From: Arsenicicoccus cauae
GTDB lineage: Bacteria > Actinomycetota > Actinomycetes > Actinomycetales > Dermatophilaceae
Length of the DNA stretch: 64,000 nucleotides
Direction: 5' to 3'
Assembly (NCBI RefSeq): GCF_009707125.1
Contig: NZ_WLVL01000023.1
Coordinates: forward strand, 124,001 to 188,000
The position numbers were made by a program, and so were the translations under genes. The notes below the pieces were generated by a model. It was not told the DNA's origin, searched no databases, and worked only from the letters and a program-made list of their open reading frames with translations. Each line of letters starts with the position of its first letter. Positions within the stretch are counted from its first letter, which is position 1. Positions 56,717 through 64,000 of this stretch are shown piece by piece.

Positions 56717-57270
56717 GACGCGAACGCCGCCGCCCCGACGGCCCAGGTCTGGTCGAGGGGAGACCCCGGCGGGAACCGGTCGTCAATCTCGAGGATCGCC
56801 ATGCCGTGGCACCACGCCCACAGGGCCTGGGCGCGCACGGGGTCGCCGCTGACGAGCCAGAACGGCGATCCGGCCCACTGCTCGAGGCCGTCCGGCAGGG
56901 CGTCGCGGGCGAGCGGCTCCACGGTGGCGAGGCGGTAGAGGTGGGGCGCGCTCCGCGCCAGGTCGCGGTAGGCCCGCGCGACCGAGGCGACCGTGGGGTC
57001 CTGCGCCACCGCCGCGTGCAGCCGGGTCCCGGACTCGACCAACGCGTCGGTGAGCAGGGCGACGCGGATGTCGTCCAGGCCGCCGACGTGCTTGTAGAGC
57101 GAGGGGGCCTTGATCCCCAGCCGGTCGGCCACGGCGCGGGCCGTGACCGCCGACCACCCCCCGTGGTCGAGCAGCGCTCGGGCCGCCGCGACGATCTGCG
57201 TCTGGCGGGCCGTGCGGCTCGGCACGGGGGGAGCCGGGGGGGCCGGGGGAGCGGGGGGAGGCGTGGTCAC
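56713..57270 (-). CDS. TetR family transcriptional regulator
   Basis: 185 residues, GTG start. A Pro-rich N-terminus (TTPPPAPPAPPAPPVP), then the helix-turn-helix TRQTQIVAAARALLDHGGWSAVTARAVADRLGIKAPSLYKHVGGLDDIRVALL, and a C-terminal ligand domain with LYRLATVEPLARDALPDGLEQW and AQALWAWCHGMAILEIDDRFPPG, typical of the WHG/TetR_C_33 type. It is the middle gene of an SRPBCC-tetR-amidohydrolase operon, and two matching palindromes (57845-57861, 57871-57887) lie at the operon promoter, so autorepression is likely. Confidence 0.93.
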   Translation of the reverse strand: MTTPPPAPPAPPAPPVPSRTARQTQIVAAARALLDHGGWSAVTARAVADRLGIKAPSLYKHVGGLDDIRVALLTDALVESGTRLHAAVAQDPTVASVARAYRDLARSAPHLYRLATVEPLARDALPDGLEQWAGSPFWLVSGDPVRAQALWAWCHGMAILEIDDRFPPGSPLDQTWAVGAAAFAS

Positions 57271-57280
57271 GAGGTCGACG

Positions 57281-57826
57281 CTAGCCGCCGGCCACGGCGG
57301 ACCCCCGGACCGCCTCGACGCGGCGCGCGAGGGCGTCGTTGAGGTCGGCGAACTCCTGGTCCATGCCGGCCAGCAGGCCCGACGCGAACGGCACGATGAC
57401 GCCGGTGAACTCCTCCCGCTGCACGAGCCGCGTGACCCCCGGGCGCACCTCCTCCAGCACGAAGCCGTGCTCGCCGTCCGCGACCAGCGGCAGGTAGGTG
57501 CGCCCGACCCAGCGCAGCTCGCGACCGGGCTCGACGGCCAGGATCTCGGGCGTGAAGGTCATCGTGCCGTCGCCGAAGCGCACGGTGTTGGTGACGTGGC
57601 CGCCGACCTCGAAGCGGCCGTCGCTGCGGATGATCGAGGGGTTCCACTCGGGGTAGCGGTCGTTGGCGGCGAGGACCTGCCACACCTCGGCGGGCGTGGC
57701 GTGGATCTCGCTGACGGCCTCGATGACGTGCGGCCGGTGGCGGGACCAGAGGTAGGACGCCCCGGCGACCAGCACGGCGGCGAGCGCGACGGACCCGGCA
57801 ACGGTGACGATCGGTCGGACGGACAT
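57281..57826 (-). CDS. SRPBCC domain protein with N-terminal membrane segment
   Basis: 181 residues from ATG 57826 set by GAGGAGCAG; an upstream ATG at 57856 lies inside the operator and is rejected. One hydrophobic helix (IVTVAGSVALAAVLVAGASYLW) then an SRPBCC (START-like) fold: VIEAVSEIHATPAEVWQVLAANDRYPEWNPSIIRSDGRFEVGGHVTNTV, GRELRWVGRTYLPLVADGEHGFVLEEV, GVTRLVQREEFTGVIVPFASGLL. Such proteins bind small hydrophobic ligands. Regulated by the neighbouring TetR, so perhaps part of handling the ligand that TetR senses (inference). Confidence 0.87.
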   Translation of the reverse strand: MSVRPIVTVAGSVALAAVLVAGASYLWSRHRPHVIEAVSEIHATPAEVWQVLAANDRYPEWNPSIIRSDGRFEVGGHVTNTVRFGDGTMTFTPEILAVEPGRELRWVGRTYLPLVADGEHGFVLEEVRPGVTRLVQREEFTGVIVPFASGLLAGMDQEFADLNDALARRVEAVRGSAVAGG

Positions 57827-57844
57827 GGGCTGCTCCTCTCCAGG

Positions 57845-57861
57845 GGCTAACGGCATTAGCC
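57845..57861 (-). promoter_or_regulatory. TetR operator O1
   Basis: GGCTAACGGCATTAGCC, a GGCTAA-N5-TTAGCC palindrome. It sits just downstream of the predicted transcription start of the SRPBCC-tetR operon and 18 bp before the SRPBCC ATG. Confidence 0.75.
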
Positions 57862-57869
57862 ATTATTTG

Positions 57870-57899
57870 AGGCTAACTATGTTAGCTCCACGGTGTCAA
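57870..57899 (-). promoter_or_regulatory. Promoter of the SRPBCC-tetR-amidohydrolase operon
   Basis: On the minus strand: -35 TTGACA (57899-57894), 18-bp spacer, -10 TAGCCT (57875-57870). Operator O2 covers the -10 and most of the spacer. The consensus -35 is the best in the window. Confidence 0.65.
57871..57887 (-). promoter_or_regulatory. TetR operator O2
   Basis: GGCTAACTATGTTAGCT, the same GGCTAA-N5-TTAGCY palindrome as O1, 26 bp centre to centre. It overlaps the -10 box, so binding would block transcription. Confidence 0.75.
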
Positions 57900-57932
57900 C
57901 CCCCGGGCCCACCGCCCTGCCACACTGGCGCC

Positions 57933-58526
57933 ATGACCACCGACGTGCTCGGTCGACGCTTCGCGGGCGAGGACTGGTACGCCCGCGAGCTAGTGGGCCG
58001 GCGCTACGTCGACTGCGAGATGGTCGACGTCGACCTGACCGAGGCGACCATCACGGACTGCGCGTTCGAGGGGACCCGCTTCCGCAACGTCCGGCTCAAC
58101 GCGGCGCGCCTCGAGCGCACCCGGCTCACCGGCTGCACCTTCGAGCGGACCTCGTTCTTCGATGCGACCCTGGTCGGCTGCAAGCTGACCGGCTCCGAGC
58201 TCGTGGCCTGCATGCTGCTGCCGCTCACGGTCGAGGGCGGCGACTGGTCCTACGTCTCGCTGCGGCAGGCCGACCTGCGCCGGGTCGAGCTGACCGGGCT
58301 CAACCTTGAGGAGGCCGACCTCACCGAGGCGGACCTGACCGGCGCCTCGCTCCAGTCATGCCGTATGGCGCGCGCCGTGCTCCGGGGCGCCCTCCTGCGA
58401 GGCGCCTCCCTCGTCGGCAGCGACCTGGCGGGGGTGCGGCTCGACGAGGTCGACCTGCGCGGCGTGACGATCGACCTGGCGCAGGCGGCCCTGGTCGCGC
58501 AGTCCCTCGGTGCCACGGTCGTGTGA
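57933..58526 (+). CDS. Pentapeptide repeat protein
   Basis: 197 residues from ATG 57933. Pentapeptide units of the A(D/N)LXX type run through most of the protein (VDLTEATITDCAFEGTRFRNVRLNAARLERTRLTGCTFERTSF, EADLTEADLTGASLQSCRMARAVLRGALLRGASLVGSDLAGVRLDEVDLRGVTI), predicting a right-handed quadrilateral beta-helix. Some pentapeptide proteins protect DNA gyrase (Qnr/MfpA), but most have no known role; the pattern here is like McbG/Qnr-like generic members. CACACT ends 6 nt before the ATG, so it is likely leaderless and divergent from the TetR operon. Confidence 0.9.
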   Translation: MTTDVLGRRFAGEDWYARELVGRRYVDCEMVDVDLTEATITDCAFEGTRFRNVRLNAARLERTRLTGCTFERTSFFDATLVGCKLTGSELVACMLLPLTVEGGDWSYVSLRQADLRRVELTGLNLEEADLTEADLTGASLQSCRMARAVLRGALLRGASLVGSDLAGVRLDEVDLRGVTIDLAQAALVAQSLGATVV

Positions 58527-58557
58527 GGTGGCGTCGGGTCTGAGGTCCGCACCGAGG

Positions 58558-58574
58558 GCGGCTAGCGCAGCCGC
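58558..58574. terminator. Small hairpin between convergent genes
   Basis: GCGGCT and AGCCGC pair around AGCGC (6-bp stem) between the pentapeptide and phosphoketolase genes. Weak, could be chance. Confidence 0.3.
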
Positions 58575-58634
58575 CGGGCGGGGTCGGGCGCCTCGCGCGC
58601 TCGGGGTGCCTCGGGTCCGTCGCGACGACCGTCC

Positions 58635-61118
58635 TCAGGCCTCGACCGGCCGCCCGCTGACCTCCGAGCCCGGGTCCTGGGCCACCCAGTCGCGCACCTC
58701 GGGCATGTCCTGCAGGTGCTCGCGGATGTACTCCTCGTGCCGGTCCAGCTGCGCCTCGCACCAGGCCTTGAGCTCGGCGGAGCCGCGCGGGTGCCGCTGG
58801 GAGTTGTTGAGCGCGTCCATCACGAGGTGGTATCGCGACGCCTGGTTGCGCACGACCATGTCGAACGGCGTGGTGGTCGTGCCCTGCTCGATGAACCCGC
58901 GCACGTGGAACCTGTCGGCGTCGTTGCGGCCGTGCACGAGCTGGTGGATGGCCCCCGGGTAGCCGTGGAAGCTGAAGACCACGTCCTGCCAGGTGGTGAA
59001 CAGCTCCTCGAAGAACATGTCCGACATCCCGTTGGGGTGGTCCTTGCGCCGCGCCAGCGTCATGAGGTTGACGACGTTGACGACGCGCACCGACAGCTCG
59101 GGCAGCCGCTCGCGCAGGATCTGCGCGGCGGCGACCGTCTCCATGGTGACGACGTCGCCGGCGCAGGCGAGCACGACGTCCGGCTCCTCGCGCGAGTCGA
59201 GCTCGTTGCCCGCCCAGTCCCAGATCGAGGCGCCGCGCTCGCAGTGCTCCCGGGCCTCGTCGAGGGTGAGGTACTGCAGCTGCGGCTGCTTGTCCTGCAC
59301 GATCAGGTTGACGTGCGACCGCGAGCGGAAGCAGTGGTCCGAGACGGCCAGGAGGGTGTTGGCGTCGGCGGGCAGATAGATCCGGGCGACGTCCCCGCGC
59401 ATCTGCAGGACGTTCTGGATCAGGCCGGGTCCCTGGTGGCTGAAGCCGTTGTGGTCGTTGCGCCACGCGGTCGAGCTCAGCAGGATGTTGAGGCTGGGGA
59501 TGTCGGCCCGCCAGTCCAGGTGGTGCGCCTCCTCGAGCCACTTGCAGTGCTGGATCGTCTGCGAGGCGCTGACCATCGCGAACGCCTCATAGGTCGCGAA
59601 GAGCCCGTGCCGCCCGGTGAGCGTGTAGCCCTCCAGCCACCCGTGGCAGTTGTGCTCGGACAGCACCTCCATCACGCGCCCGTCGGCCGAGAGCTTCACG
59701 TCGTCCTCTGTGACCCGCTCCATCGTCATCCGGTCCGAGACGTCGAAGACGGCGCCGATCCGGTTGCTGTTGGTCTCGTCGGGGCAGAACAGCCGGAACG
59801 TGCGGGGGTTGCGCTCGTAGAGCGCCTTCATGAGCTCGCCGAGGACCCGCGTCGACTCGTGCCGCACGACCGCGGGCGCCGGCACGTCGATCTCGAAGTC
59901 GCGCACGTCGGGCAGGTCCAGGTCCTGCGTGAGCAGGCCGCCGTTGGCGTGGGGGCTCGCGCTCATCCGCAGCGGCCCCGCGGGGTTGTTGCGCGTCACC
60001 AGCTCCGTGGGCGCCCCAGCCTCGTCGAAGAGCTCCTCGGGGCGATAGCTGCGCAGCCACTCCTCGAGCAGCCGCAGGTGGTCCGGGTCGTCCTTGACTC
60101 CGGACAGCGGCACCTGGTGGGCCCGCCAGGTGCCCTCGATCAGCGTGCCGTCGACCTCGTGCGGACCGGTCCAGCCCTTGGGGGAGCGCAGGACGATCAT
60201 GGGCCAGCGCGGCCTGGTCGTCGGGGCCTCTCCCGCGCGCGCCCGGTCCTGGATGTCCCTGATCAGGCCGTATGCCGTCGCCAACGTCTCGGCGAACCGC
60301 TGGTGCATGCCGGGGAGGTCGTCGCCCTCGACCTCCAGGACCTCGTAGCCGTGCCCACGGAAGAGCTGCCTGACCTCCTCCGGGTCCTTGCGGGCGAGCA
60401 CCGTCGGGCCGGCGATCTTGGCGCCGTTGAGGTGCAGGACCGGCAGCACGGCGCCGTCCCGGGCGGGATTGAGGAAGGAGATGCCCTTCCAGGAGCCCTC
60501 GAGCGGACCGGTCTCGGCCTCGCCGTCACCGACGACCGTCAGCGCCACCAGGTCCGGGTTGTCCATGACCGCGCCGAACGCGTGGATGAGGGCGTAGCCG
60601 AGCTCTCCACCCTCGTGGATCGAGCCCGGCGTCGTCACGGAGGCGTGCGAGGGGATGCCGCCGGGAGCGGAGAACTGCCGGAAGAACCGCCGCAGCCCGT
60701 CGACGTCCTGCGTGATCTCCGGGAAGGTCTCGGTGTACTCGCCCTCGAGGTAGGCGGCGCCCACGAGCGCGGGACCACCGTGGCCGGGGCCGGCGAGGTA
60801 GATCAGCTGCTGGCCGGTGTGCCGCACGAGCCGGGACGCGTGGGCGTAGACGAACGCGAGCCCGGGGGAGGTGCCCCAGTGACCGAGGAGCCGCGGCTTG
60901 ATGTGCTCGGGGGAGAGCGGCTCCCGCAGCAGGGGATTGGCCTGGAGGTAGATCTGGCCCACCGTGAGGTAGTTGTCGGCGCGCCACCAGGCGTCCAGGG
61001 CGGCGAGCTCAGCCTCGTCCGGGTGGGCGAGCCGGTCGCGGACCTCCTCCGTCAGCGGGGCGGCGGGGGTGAGCTCGGGGCATACCCCCGGGCTCGGCTG
61101 GGTCGGGTGGGTCGTCAT
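58635..61118 (-). CDS. xfp: Xylulose-5-phosphate/fructose-6-phosphate phosphoketolase
   Basis: 827 residues from ATG 61118 with GAGGAGGACGAG upstream; the frame is open to 61457 but the shorter start gives the family length. ThDP enzyme that cleaves xylulose-5-P or fructose-6-P to acetyl phosphate. Seen: [103 protein letters not shown]-type region [52 protein letters not shown]. No pta or ackA is adjacent, so where the acetyl phosphate goes must be solved elsewhere in the genome. Confidence 0.97.
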   Translation of the reverse strand: MTTHPTQPSPGVCPELTPAAPLTEEVRDRLAHPDEAELAALDAWWRADNYLTVGQIYLQANPLLREPLSPEHIKPRLLGHWGTSPGLAFVYAHASRLVRHTGQQLIYLAGPGHGGPALVGAAYLEGEYTETFPEITQDVDGLRRFFRQFSAPGGIPSHASVTTPGSIHEGGELGYALIHAFGAVMDNPDLVALTVVGDGEAETGPLEGSWKGISFLNPARDGAVLPVLHLNGAKIAGPTVLARKDPEEVRQLFRGHGYEVLEVEGDDLPGMHQRFAETLATAYGLIRDIQDRARAGEAPTTRPRWPMIVLRSPKGWTGPHEVDGTLIEGTWRAHQVPLSGVKDDPDHLRLLEEWLRSYRPEELFDEAGAPTELVTRNNPAGPLRMSASPHANGGLLTQDLDLPDVRDFEIDVPAPAVVRHESTRVLGELMKALYERNPRTFRLFCPDETNSNRIGAVFDVSDRMTMERVTEDDVKLSADGRVMEVLSEHNCHGWLEGYTLTGRHGLFATYEAFAMVSASQTIQHCKWLEEAHHLDWRADIPSLNILLSSTAWRNDHNGFSHQGPGLIQNVLQMRGDVARIYLPADANTLLAVSDHCFRSRSHVNLIVQDKQPQLQYLTLDEAREHCERGASIWDWAGNELDSREEPDVVLACAGDVVTMETVAAAQILRERLPELSVRVVNVVNLMTLARRKDHPNGMSDMFFEELFTTWQDVVFSFHGYPGAIHQLVHGRNDADRFHVRGFIEQGTTTTPFDMVVRNQASRYHLVMDALNNSQRHPRGSAELKAWCEAQLDRHEEYIREHLQDMPEVRDWVAQDPGSEVSGRPVEA

Positions 61119-61279
61119 CGTCTCTCGTCCTCCTCGTAGCGTCGCTCCGTCCACCCTCTGCCCGGCCACCAGCGGCAGGCAAGGCGGGACGGCTCCCGTC
61201 ACGCGATGTTCACATGGGCGGGTTCTCGCTCCCGGCGACCCTCGCCCGCCCGCGATTAGGGTCGGTGCGGCCCACCTGG

Positions 61280-61575
61280 TAGCCTTGATCCCTGACCGGT
61301 GGCACCCTCGTGGATGCCACGTGCAAGAGAAGCCCCGCTTCCACCCAGGCAGCCGACCGATCGACGCCAGTCGAGCAGCAGGCAGCCGGGTCCCAGGTCC
61401 TGTCGCAGGTGCGGCAGTCGTCGAGGTGTCCTCGTCGACCGTCGGTGCGTCTCCCACCAGGGTGACGTCCTGCCCAGGTGTCTGTGCGGAAACCCAAGGC
61501 TCCTCGTGCTGGTCGCGAGGGGCCTTTCGGCATCTCCGGCCGCGGTCCCGGTACGGACGACTTAAGGAGCATCAC
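61280..61575 (+). promoter_or_regulatory. infC leader region with promoter and hairpin
   Basis: TAGCCT (61280-61285) is a candidate -10 with TTAGGG 18 bp upstream, giving an untranslated leader of about 285 nt. Near its end AAGGCTCCTCG (61496-61506) can pair with CGAGGGGCCTT (61516-61526), 11 pairs with one G-U, followed by TCGG. This stem could act as an attenuator or fold the infC start region. From 61119 to 61256 I see nothing convincing apart from the presumed phosphoketolase promoter area. Confidence 0.45.
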
Positions 61576-62208
61576 ATCAGCGAGCCTCGTATCAATGAGC
61601 GCATCCGGGTCCCCGAGGTGCGCTTGGTTGGACCCAACGGCGAGCAGGTCGGCATCGTCCGCGTGGAGGATGCCCTGCGCCTGGCAGCCGAGGCGGACCT
61701 CGACCTCGTCGAGGTGGCACCCATGGCCAAGCCTCCGGTCGCCAAGCTCATGGACTTCGGCAAGTTCAAGTACGAAGCGGCGCAGAAGGCCCGTGAAGCC
61801 CGCAAGAACCAGGTCAACACGGTCATCAAGGAGATCAAGCTCCGTCCCAAGATCGACCCGCACGACTACGGCACCAAGAAGGGCCACGTCGTCCGGTTCC
61901 TCAACGGCGGTGACAAGGTCAAGGTGACCATCATGTTCCGCGGTCGCGAGCAGTCCAAGCCCGAGCTGGGCTTCCGGCTGCTGCAGCGCCTCGCGGAGGA
62001 CGTGTCCGAGCTCGGCTTCGTCGAGTCCGCACCCAAGCAGGACGGCCGCAACATGGTCATGGTGCTGGGCCCGACCAAGAAGAAGGCGGACGCCAAGGCG
62101 GAGCAGCGCAAGCGCCGCGAGGACGCCTCCCGCCACGACGACGAGCCGCACGAGGCCGAGGCTCAGGCGCCCGTGGCCGAGGTCGCAGAGGCTGCCCGTC
62201 CTGAGTGA
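61576..62208 (+). CDS. infC: Translation initiation factor IF-3
   Basis: 210 residues. The start is AUC at 61576: AAGGAG lies 6 nt upstream and the frame then reads [28 protein letters not shown], the exact N-terminus of actinobacterial IF-3; there is no ATG/GTG/TTG nearby in frame. A rare start codon is normal for infC because IF-3 rejects non-standard starts and so represses its own synthesis. The body ([79 protein letters not shown]) is normal. The tail is Glu/Ala rich. Confidence 0.95.
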   Translation: MSEPRINERIRVPEVRLVGPNGEQVGIVRVEDALRLAAEADLDLVEVAPMAKPPVAKLMDFGKFKYEAAQKAREARKNQVNTVIKEIKLRPKIDPHDYGTKKGHVVRFLNGGDKVKVTIMFRGREQSKPELGFRLLQRLAEDVSELGFVESAPKQDGRNMVMVLGPTKKKADAKAEQRKRREDASRHDDEPHEAEAQAPVAEVAEAARPE

Positions 62209-62272
62209 GGCGCCTCGCCTCCACCCATCTTTTTTCCCCGCCCGCACAACGAGTTAGAGGAGATCGGCCACC

Positions 62273-62467
62273 ATGCCGAAGAACAAGACGCACTCCGGTG
62301 CCAAGAAGCGGTTCCGCCTGACCGGCTCCGGCAAGGTCATGCGCGAGCGTGCGCACCACGTGCACAAGTTCGAGGAGCGCGCCAAGCGTCAGACGCGCCG
62401 CCTGGTGCCTGACGTCGTCGTCGCCAAGGCCGACGAGAAGAAGATCAAGCGTCTCCTGGGCAAGTGA
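62273..62467 (+). CDS. rpmI: 50S ribosomal protein L35
   Basis: 64 residues. MPKNKTHSGAKKRFRLTGSGKVMRE is the diagnostic L35 start; the rest is basic (HHVHKFEERAKRQTRRL). GAGGAGATCGGCC upstream gives the ribosome site. Second gene of infC-rpmI-rplT. Confidence 0.98.
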   Translation: MPKNKTHSGAKKRFRLTGSGKVMRERAHHVHKFEERAKRQTRRLVPDVVVAKADEKKIKRLLGK

Positions 62468-62507
62468 GCCCCTTTCCCCTGTTCAGTCTTAGCTAAGGAG
62501 TACTCAC

Positions 62508-62888
62508 GTGGCACGCGTGAAGCGGGCAGTCAACGCCCAGAAGAAGCGCCGGGTCGTCCTCGAGCGCGCGAGCGGTTACCGCGGTCAGCGGTCCCGTCTC
62601 TACCGCAAGGCCAAGGAGCAGGTGACCCACTCCCTCGGGTACGCCTACCGCGACCGCCGCGCCCGCAAGGGTGACTTCCGTCGTCTGTGGATCCAGCGCA
62701 TCAACGCCGCGGCCCGCGCCAACGGTATGACCTACAACCGCTTCGTCCAGGGCCTCAAGGCCGCTGGCGTCGAGGTCGACCGTCGCATGCTGGCCGAGCT
62801 GGCCGTCAACGACGCCGCTGCGTTCACCGCGCTCGTCGAGATCGCCAAGGCCAACGTCCCGGCCCAGGCCGCGACCGACGCCGCCTGA
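62508..62888 (+). CDS. rplT: 50S ribosomal protein L20
   Basis: 126 residues, GTG start behind [49 protein letters not shown] and [55 protein letters not shown] are full L20 signatures. It binds 23S rRNA early in assembly; in other bacteria it also represses this operon. A strong hairpin 63 bp after the stop ends the operon. Confidence 0.98.
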   Translation: MARVKRAVNAQKKRRVVLERASGYRGQRSRLYRKAKEQVTHSLGYAYRDRRARKGDFRRLWIQRINAAARANGMTYNRFVQGLKAAGVEVDRRMLAELAVNDAAAFTALVEIAKANVPAQAATDAA

Positions 62889-62951
62889 TCCGCCCGGATC
62901 CTGCGACAGCACCCGCTCGTATGCCGTCCTCCGGGCCTGACGAGCTCCGCT

Positions 62952-62989
62952 CCCGTGGGGGCGACCACCACCGTGGTCGCCCCCACGGG
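62952..62989 (+). terminator. Terminator hairpin after rplT, directly before the methyltransferase start
   Basis: Perfect 17-bp stem CCCGTGGGGGCGACCAC / GTGGTCGCCCCCACGGG with loop CACC. No U-tract. It ends 6 nt before the GTG of the next gene and would lie inside that gene if the ATG at 62921 were the start. Confidence 0.75.
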
Positions 62990-62995
62990 CATGTC

Positions 62996-63811
62996 GTGCT
63001 GAGCAACGTGCGGTCCGAGCGGGTCAGAGCCGTGCGGGCGCTCACCCGCCGGTCGGTGCGCGAGCGGGAGCAGGCCTTCCTCGCCGAGGGCCCGCAGGCC
63101 GTGCGGGAGGCCGTGGCCCACCGCCCGGACGTCGTCCGCGAGGTCTACGCGACGGCCACCGCCCGCGAGCGGCACGAGCAGATCCTCCAGGACGCCGGTG
63201 ACGCCGGCCTGCCCGTCCACGAGGTCACCGACGAGGTGCTCGCGGCGATGGGCGACACCCGGGCCCCGCAGGGGATGGTGGCCGTCTGCCGCCGGCTCGA
63301 CGTCTCGCTCGACTCGGTCCTGGCCGAAGGGCCGCGCCTGCTGTGCGTCCTCACCCACGTGCGCGACCCCGGCAACGCAGGCACCGTCCTGCGCGGCGCG
63401 GACGCGGTGGGGGCCGACGCCGTCGTCGTGAGCGAGGCCAGCGTCGACGTCTACAACCCCAAGGTGGTCCGGTCCACGGTGGGCTCGTTGTTCCACCTGC
63501 CCGTCGTGACGGGGGTGGACGTGGCGGAGGCCCTCGAGGCGGTGCGGGGGAGCGGCATACGGCTGATCGCCGCCGACGGGCACGGGGACCATTTGCTGAC
63601 CGATGCCGCGGTCGAGGCGAGGCTCGCCCGGCCGCACGCCTGGGTGATGGGCAACGAGGCCTGGGGGATGCCCCCGCAGACGCGCGCCCTGTGCGACGAC
63701 GTGGTGCGGGTCCCCATCCACGGGCACGCCGAGTCGCTCAACCTCGCCATGGCTGCAACGGTTTGCCTCTACTCCTCGGCGCGGATGCTCCACCCAAGCA
63801 CAGCCCACTAG
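62996..63811 (+). CDS. SpoU/TrmH family rRNA methyltransferase (TsnR-like)
   Basis: 271 residues from GTG 62996; an in-frame ATG at 62921 would add 25 residues encoded partly by the terminator stem. N-terminal L30e-like RNA-binding part (SVREREQAFLAEGPQAVREAV, EVTDEVLAAMGDTRAPQGMVAVCRR) and a SPOUT catalytic domain with LTHVRDPGNAGTVLRGADAVGADAVVVSE, WVMGNEAWGMP and VPIHGHAESLNLAMAATVCLYSSAR (motifs 1-3 binding SAM in the knot). Likely 2'-O-methylates 23S rRNA. Position after rplT and before a sensor kinase/pheS is conserved in actinobacteria. Confidence 0.93.
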   Translation: MLSNVRSERVRAVRALTRRSVREREQAFLAEGPQAVREAVAHRPDVVREVYATATARERHEQILQDAGDAGLPVHEVTDEVLAAMGDTRAPQGMVAVCRRLDVSLDSVLAEGPRLLCVLTHVRDPGNAGTVLRGADAVGADAVVVSEASVDVYNPKVVRSTVGSLFHLPVVTGVDVAEALEAVRGSGIRLIAADGHGDHLLTDAAVEARLARPHAWVMGNEAWGMPPQTRALCDDVVRVPIHGHAESLNLAMAATVCLYSSARMLHPSTAH

Positions 63812-63855
63812 GCCGTTCGGGTGGAGAGCTGTCACGCGCTGACTATGGTTCTCCC

Positions 63856-64000
63856 ATGACCACGGAGATCGCGCGACGGGATGACTCGCGCCCCGCGGAG
63901 CCCCGGATCGGTGACTGCCGGTGCGGCTGCGACCTCGACGCGCTGCCCGACGGAGTCGTCGTGGTCGACGCCGACGGCCGGGTGCTGTCCCTCAACACCC
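63856..64000 (+). CDS. Start of a PAS-domain protein, probably sensor histidine kinase (3' end outside window)
   Basis: Only the first 48 codons are visible. After a short polar N-terminus there is GDCRCGCDLDALPDGVVVVDADGRVLSLNT; LPDGVVVVDADGRVLSLN is the start of a PAS fold. In other actinobacteria a PAS-containing two-component kinase lies between the rRNA methyltransferase and pheS, which supports the call by position only. TATGGT ends 6 nt before the ATG, so it is probably leaderless. The CRCGC cysteine cluster is unusual. Confidence 0.6.
   Translation, partial: MTTEIARRDDSRPAEPRIGDCRCGCDLDALPDGVVVVDADGRVLSLNT

Noticed and set aside
54528-61118. Accessory block as a genomic island or prophage
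   Set aside because: No integrase, transposase, att repeats or tRNA was found, and composition looks the same as the flanks.

Overview
This window is a high-GC (roughly 70% or more, by eye) chromosomal segment from an actinobacterium. Signs of that are GTG starts, ANNNT-type -10 boxes placed 6-7 nt before start codons, SepF/DivIVA-type division genes without ftsA, a PriA-like HisA, and families such as PAC2, DUF4192 and sepF-yggT-divIVA. Gene content and order fit Micrococcales, possibly the Intrasporangiaceae/Ornithinimicrobiaceae side; that placement is inference. No rRNA, tRNA, insertion sequence, prophage or CRISPR array was seen.

Layout. 1-9.3 kb: housekeeping and hypothetical genes (5'-truncated HtrA protease, PAC2, a SufE plus exo/polymerase-like pair, EcsC, DUF1232, DUF4192, a universal stress protein) ending with the primary sigma factor. 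9.4-14.1 kb, minus strand: a moxR-DUF58-transglutaminase operon. It diverges from the division/cell wall (dcw) cluster, which runs 14.4-32.6 kb: mraZ, rsmH, ftsL, ftsI, murE, mraY, murD, ftsW, murG, murC, ftsQ, ftsZ, pgeF, yggS, sepF, yggT, divIVA. murE to ftsQ are joined by six consecutive 4-nt stop/start overlaps. murF, which normally sits between murE and mraY, is absent. 32.7-41.6 kb: a DksA/TraR-type zinc finger gene, lspA, rluD, dnaE, a decayed GNAT gene, oligopeptidase B and an AroE-like gene. 41.8-45.6 kb: SPFH protein with a ribbon-helix-helix regulator, a TOPRIM protein, FetB-like permease and CPBP protease. 45.7-54.4 kb: histidine genes hisD-C-B-orf-H, then two unrelated genes, then hisA(priA) and sseB. 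54.5-61.1 kb: an accessory block with a hexapeptide acyltransferase, a twice-frameshifted amidohydrolase, tetR, an SRPBCC gene with two palindromic operators, a pentapeptide-repeat protein and phosphoketolase. 61.3-64 kb: infC-rpmI-rplT, a SpoU rRNA methyltransferase and the start of a PAS-domain protein.

The best signals beyond gene calls are: GTGG-repeat (MraZ-like) boxes in both orientations between moxR and mraZ; four tandem 17-bp repeats in the rsmH leader; a leaderless promoter/start signature on about a dozen genes; the paired TetR operators; an AUC start codon with a long leader for infC; and the missing murF. I found no clearly new multi-gene system. The window is mostly core genome with a few decayed or unusual pieces.
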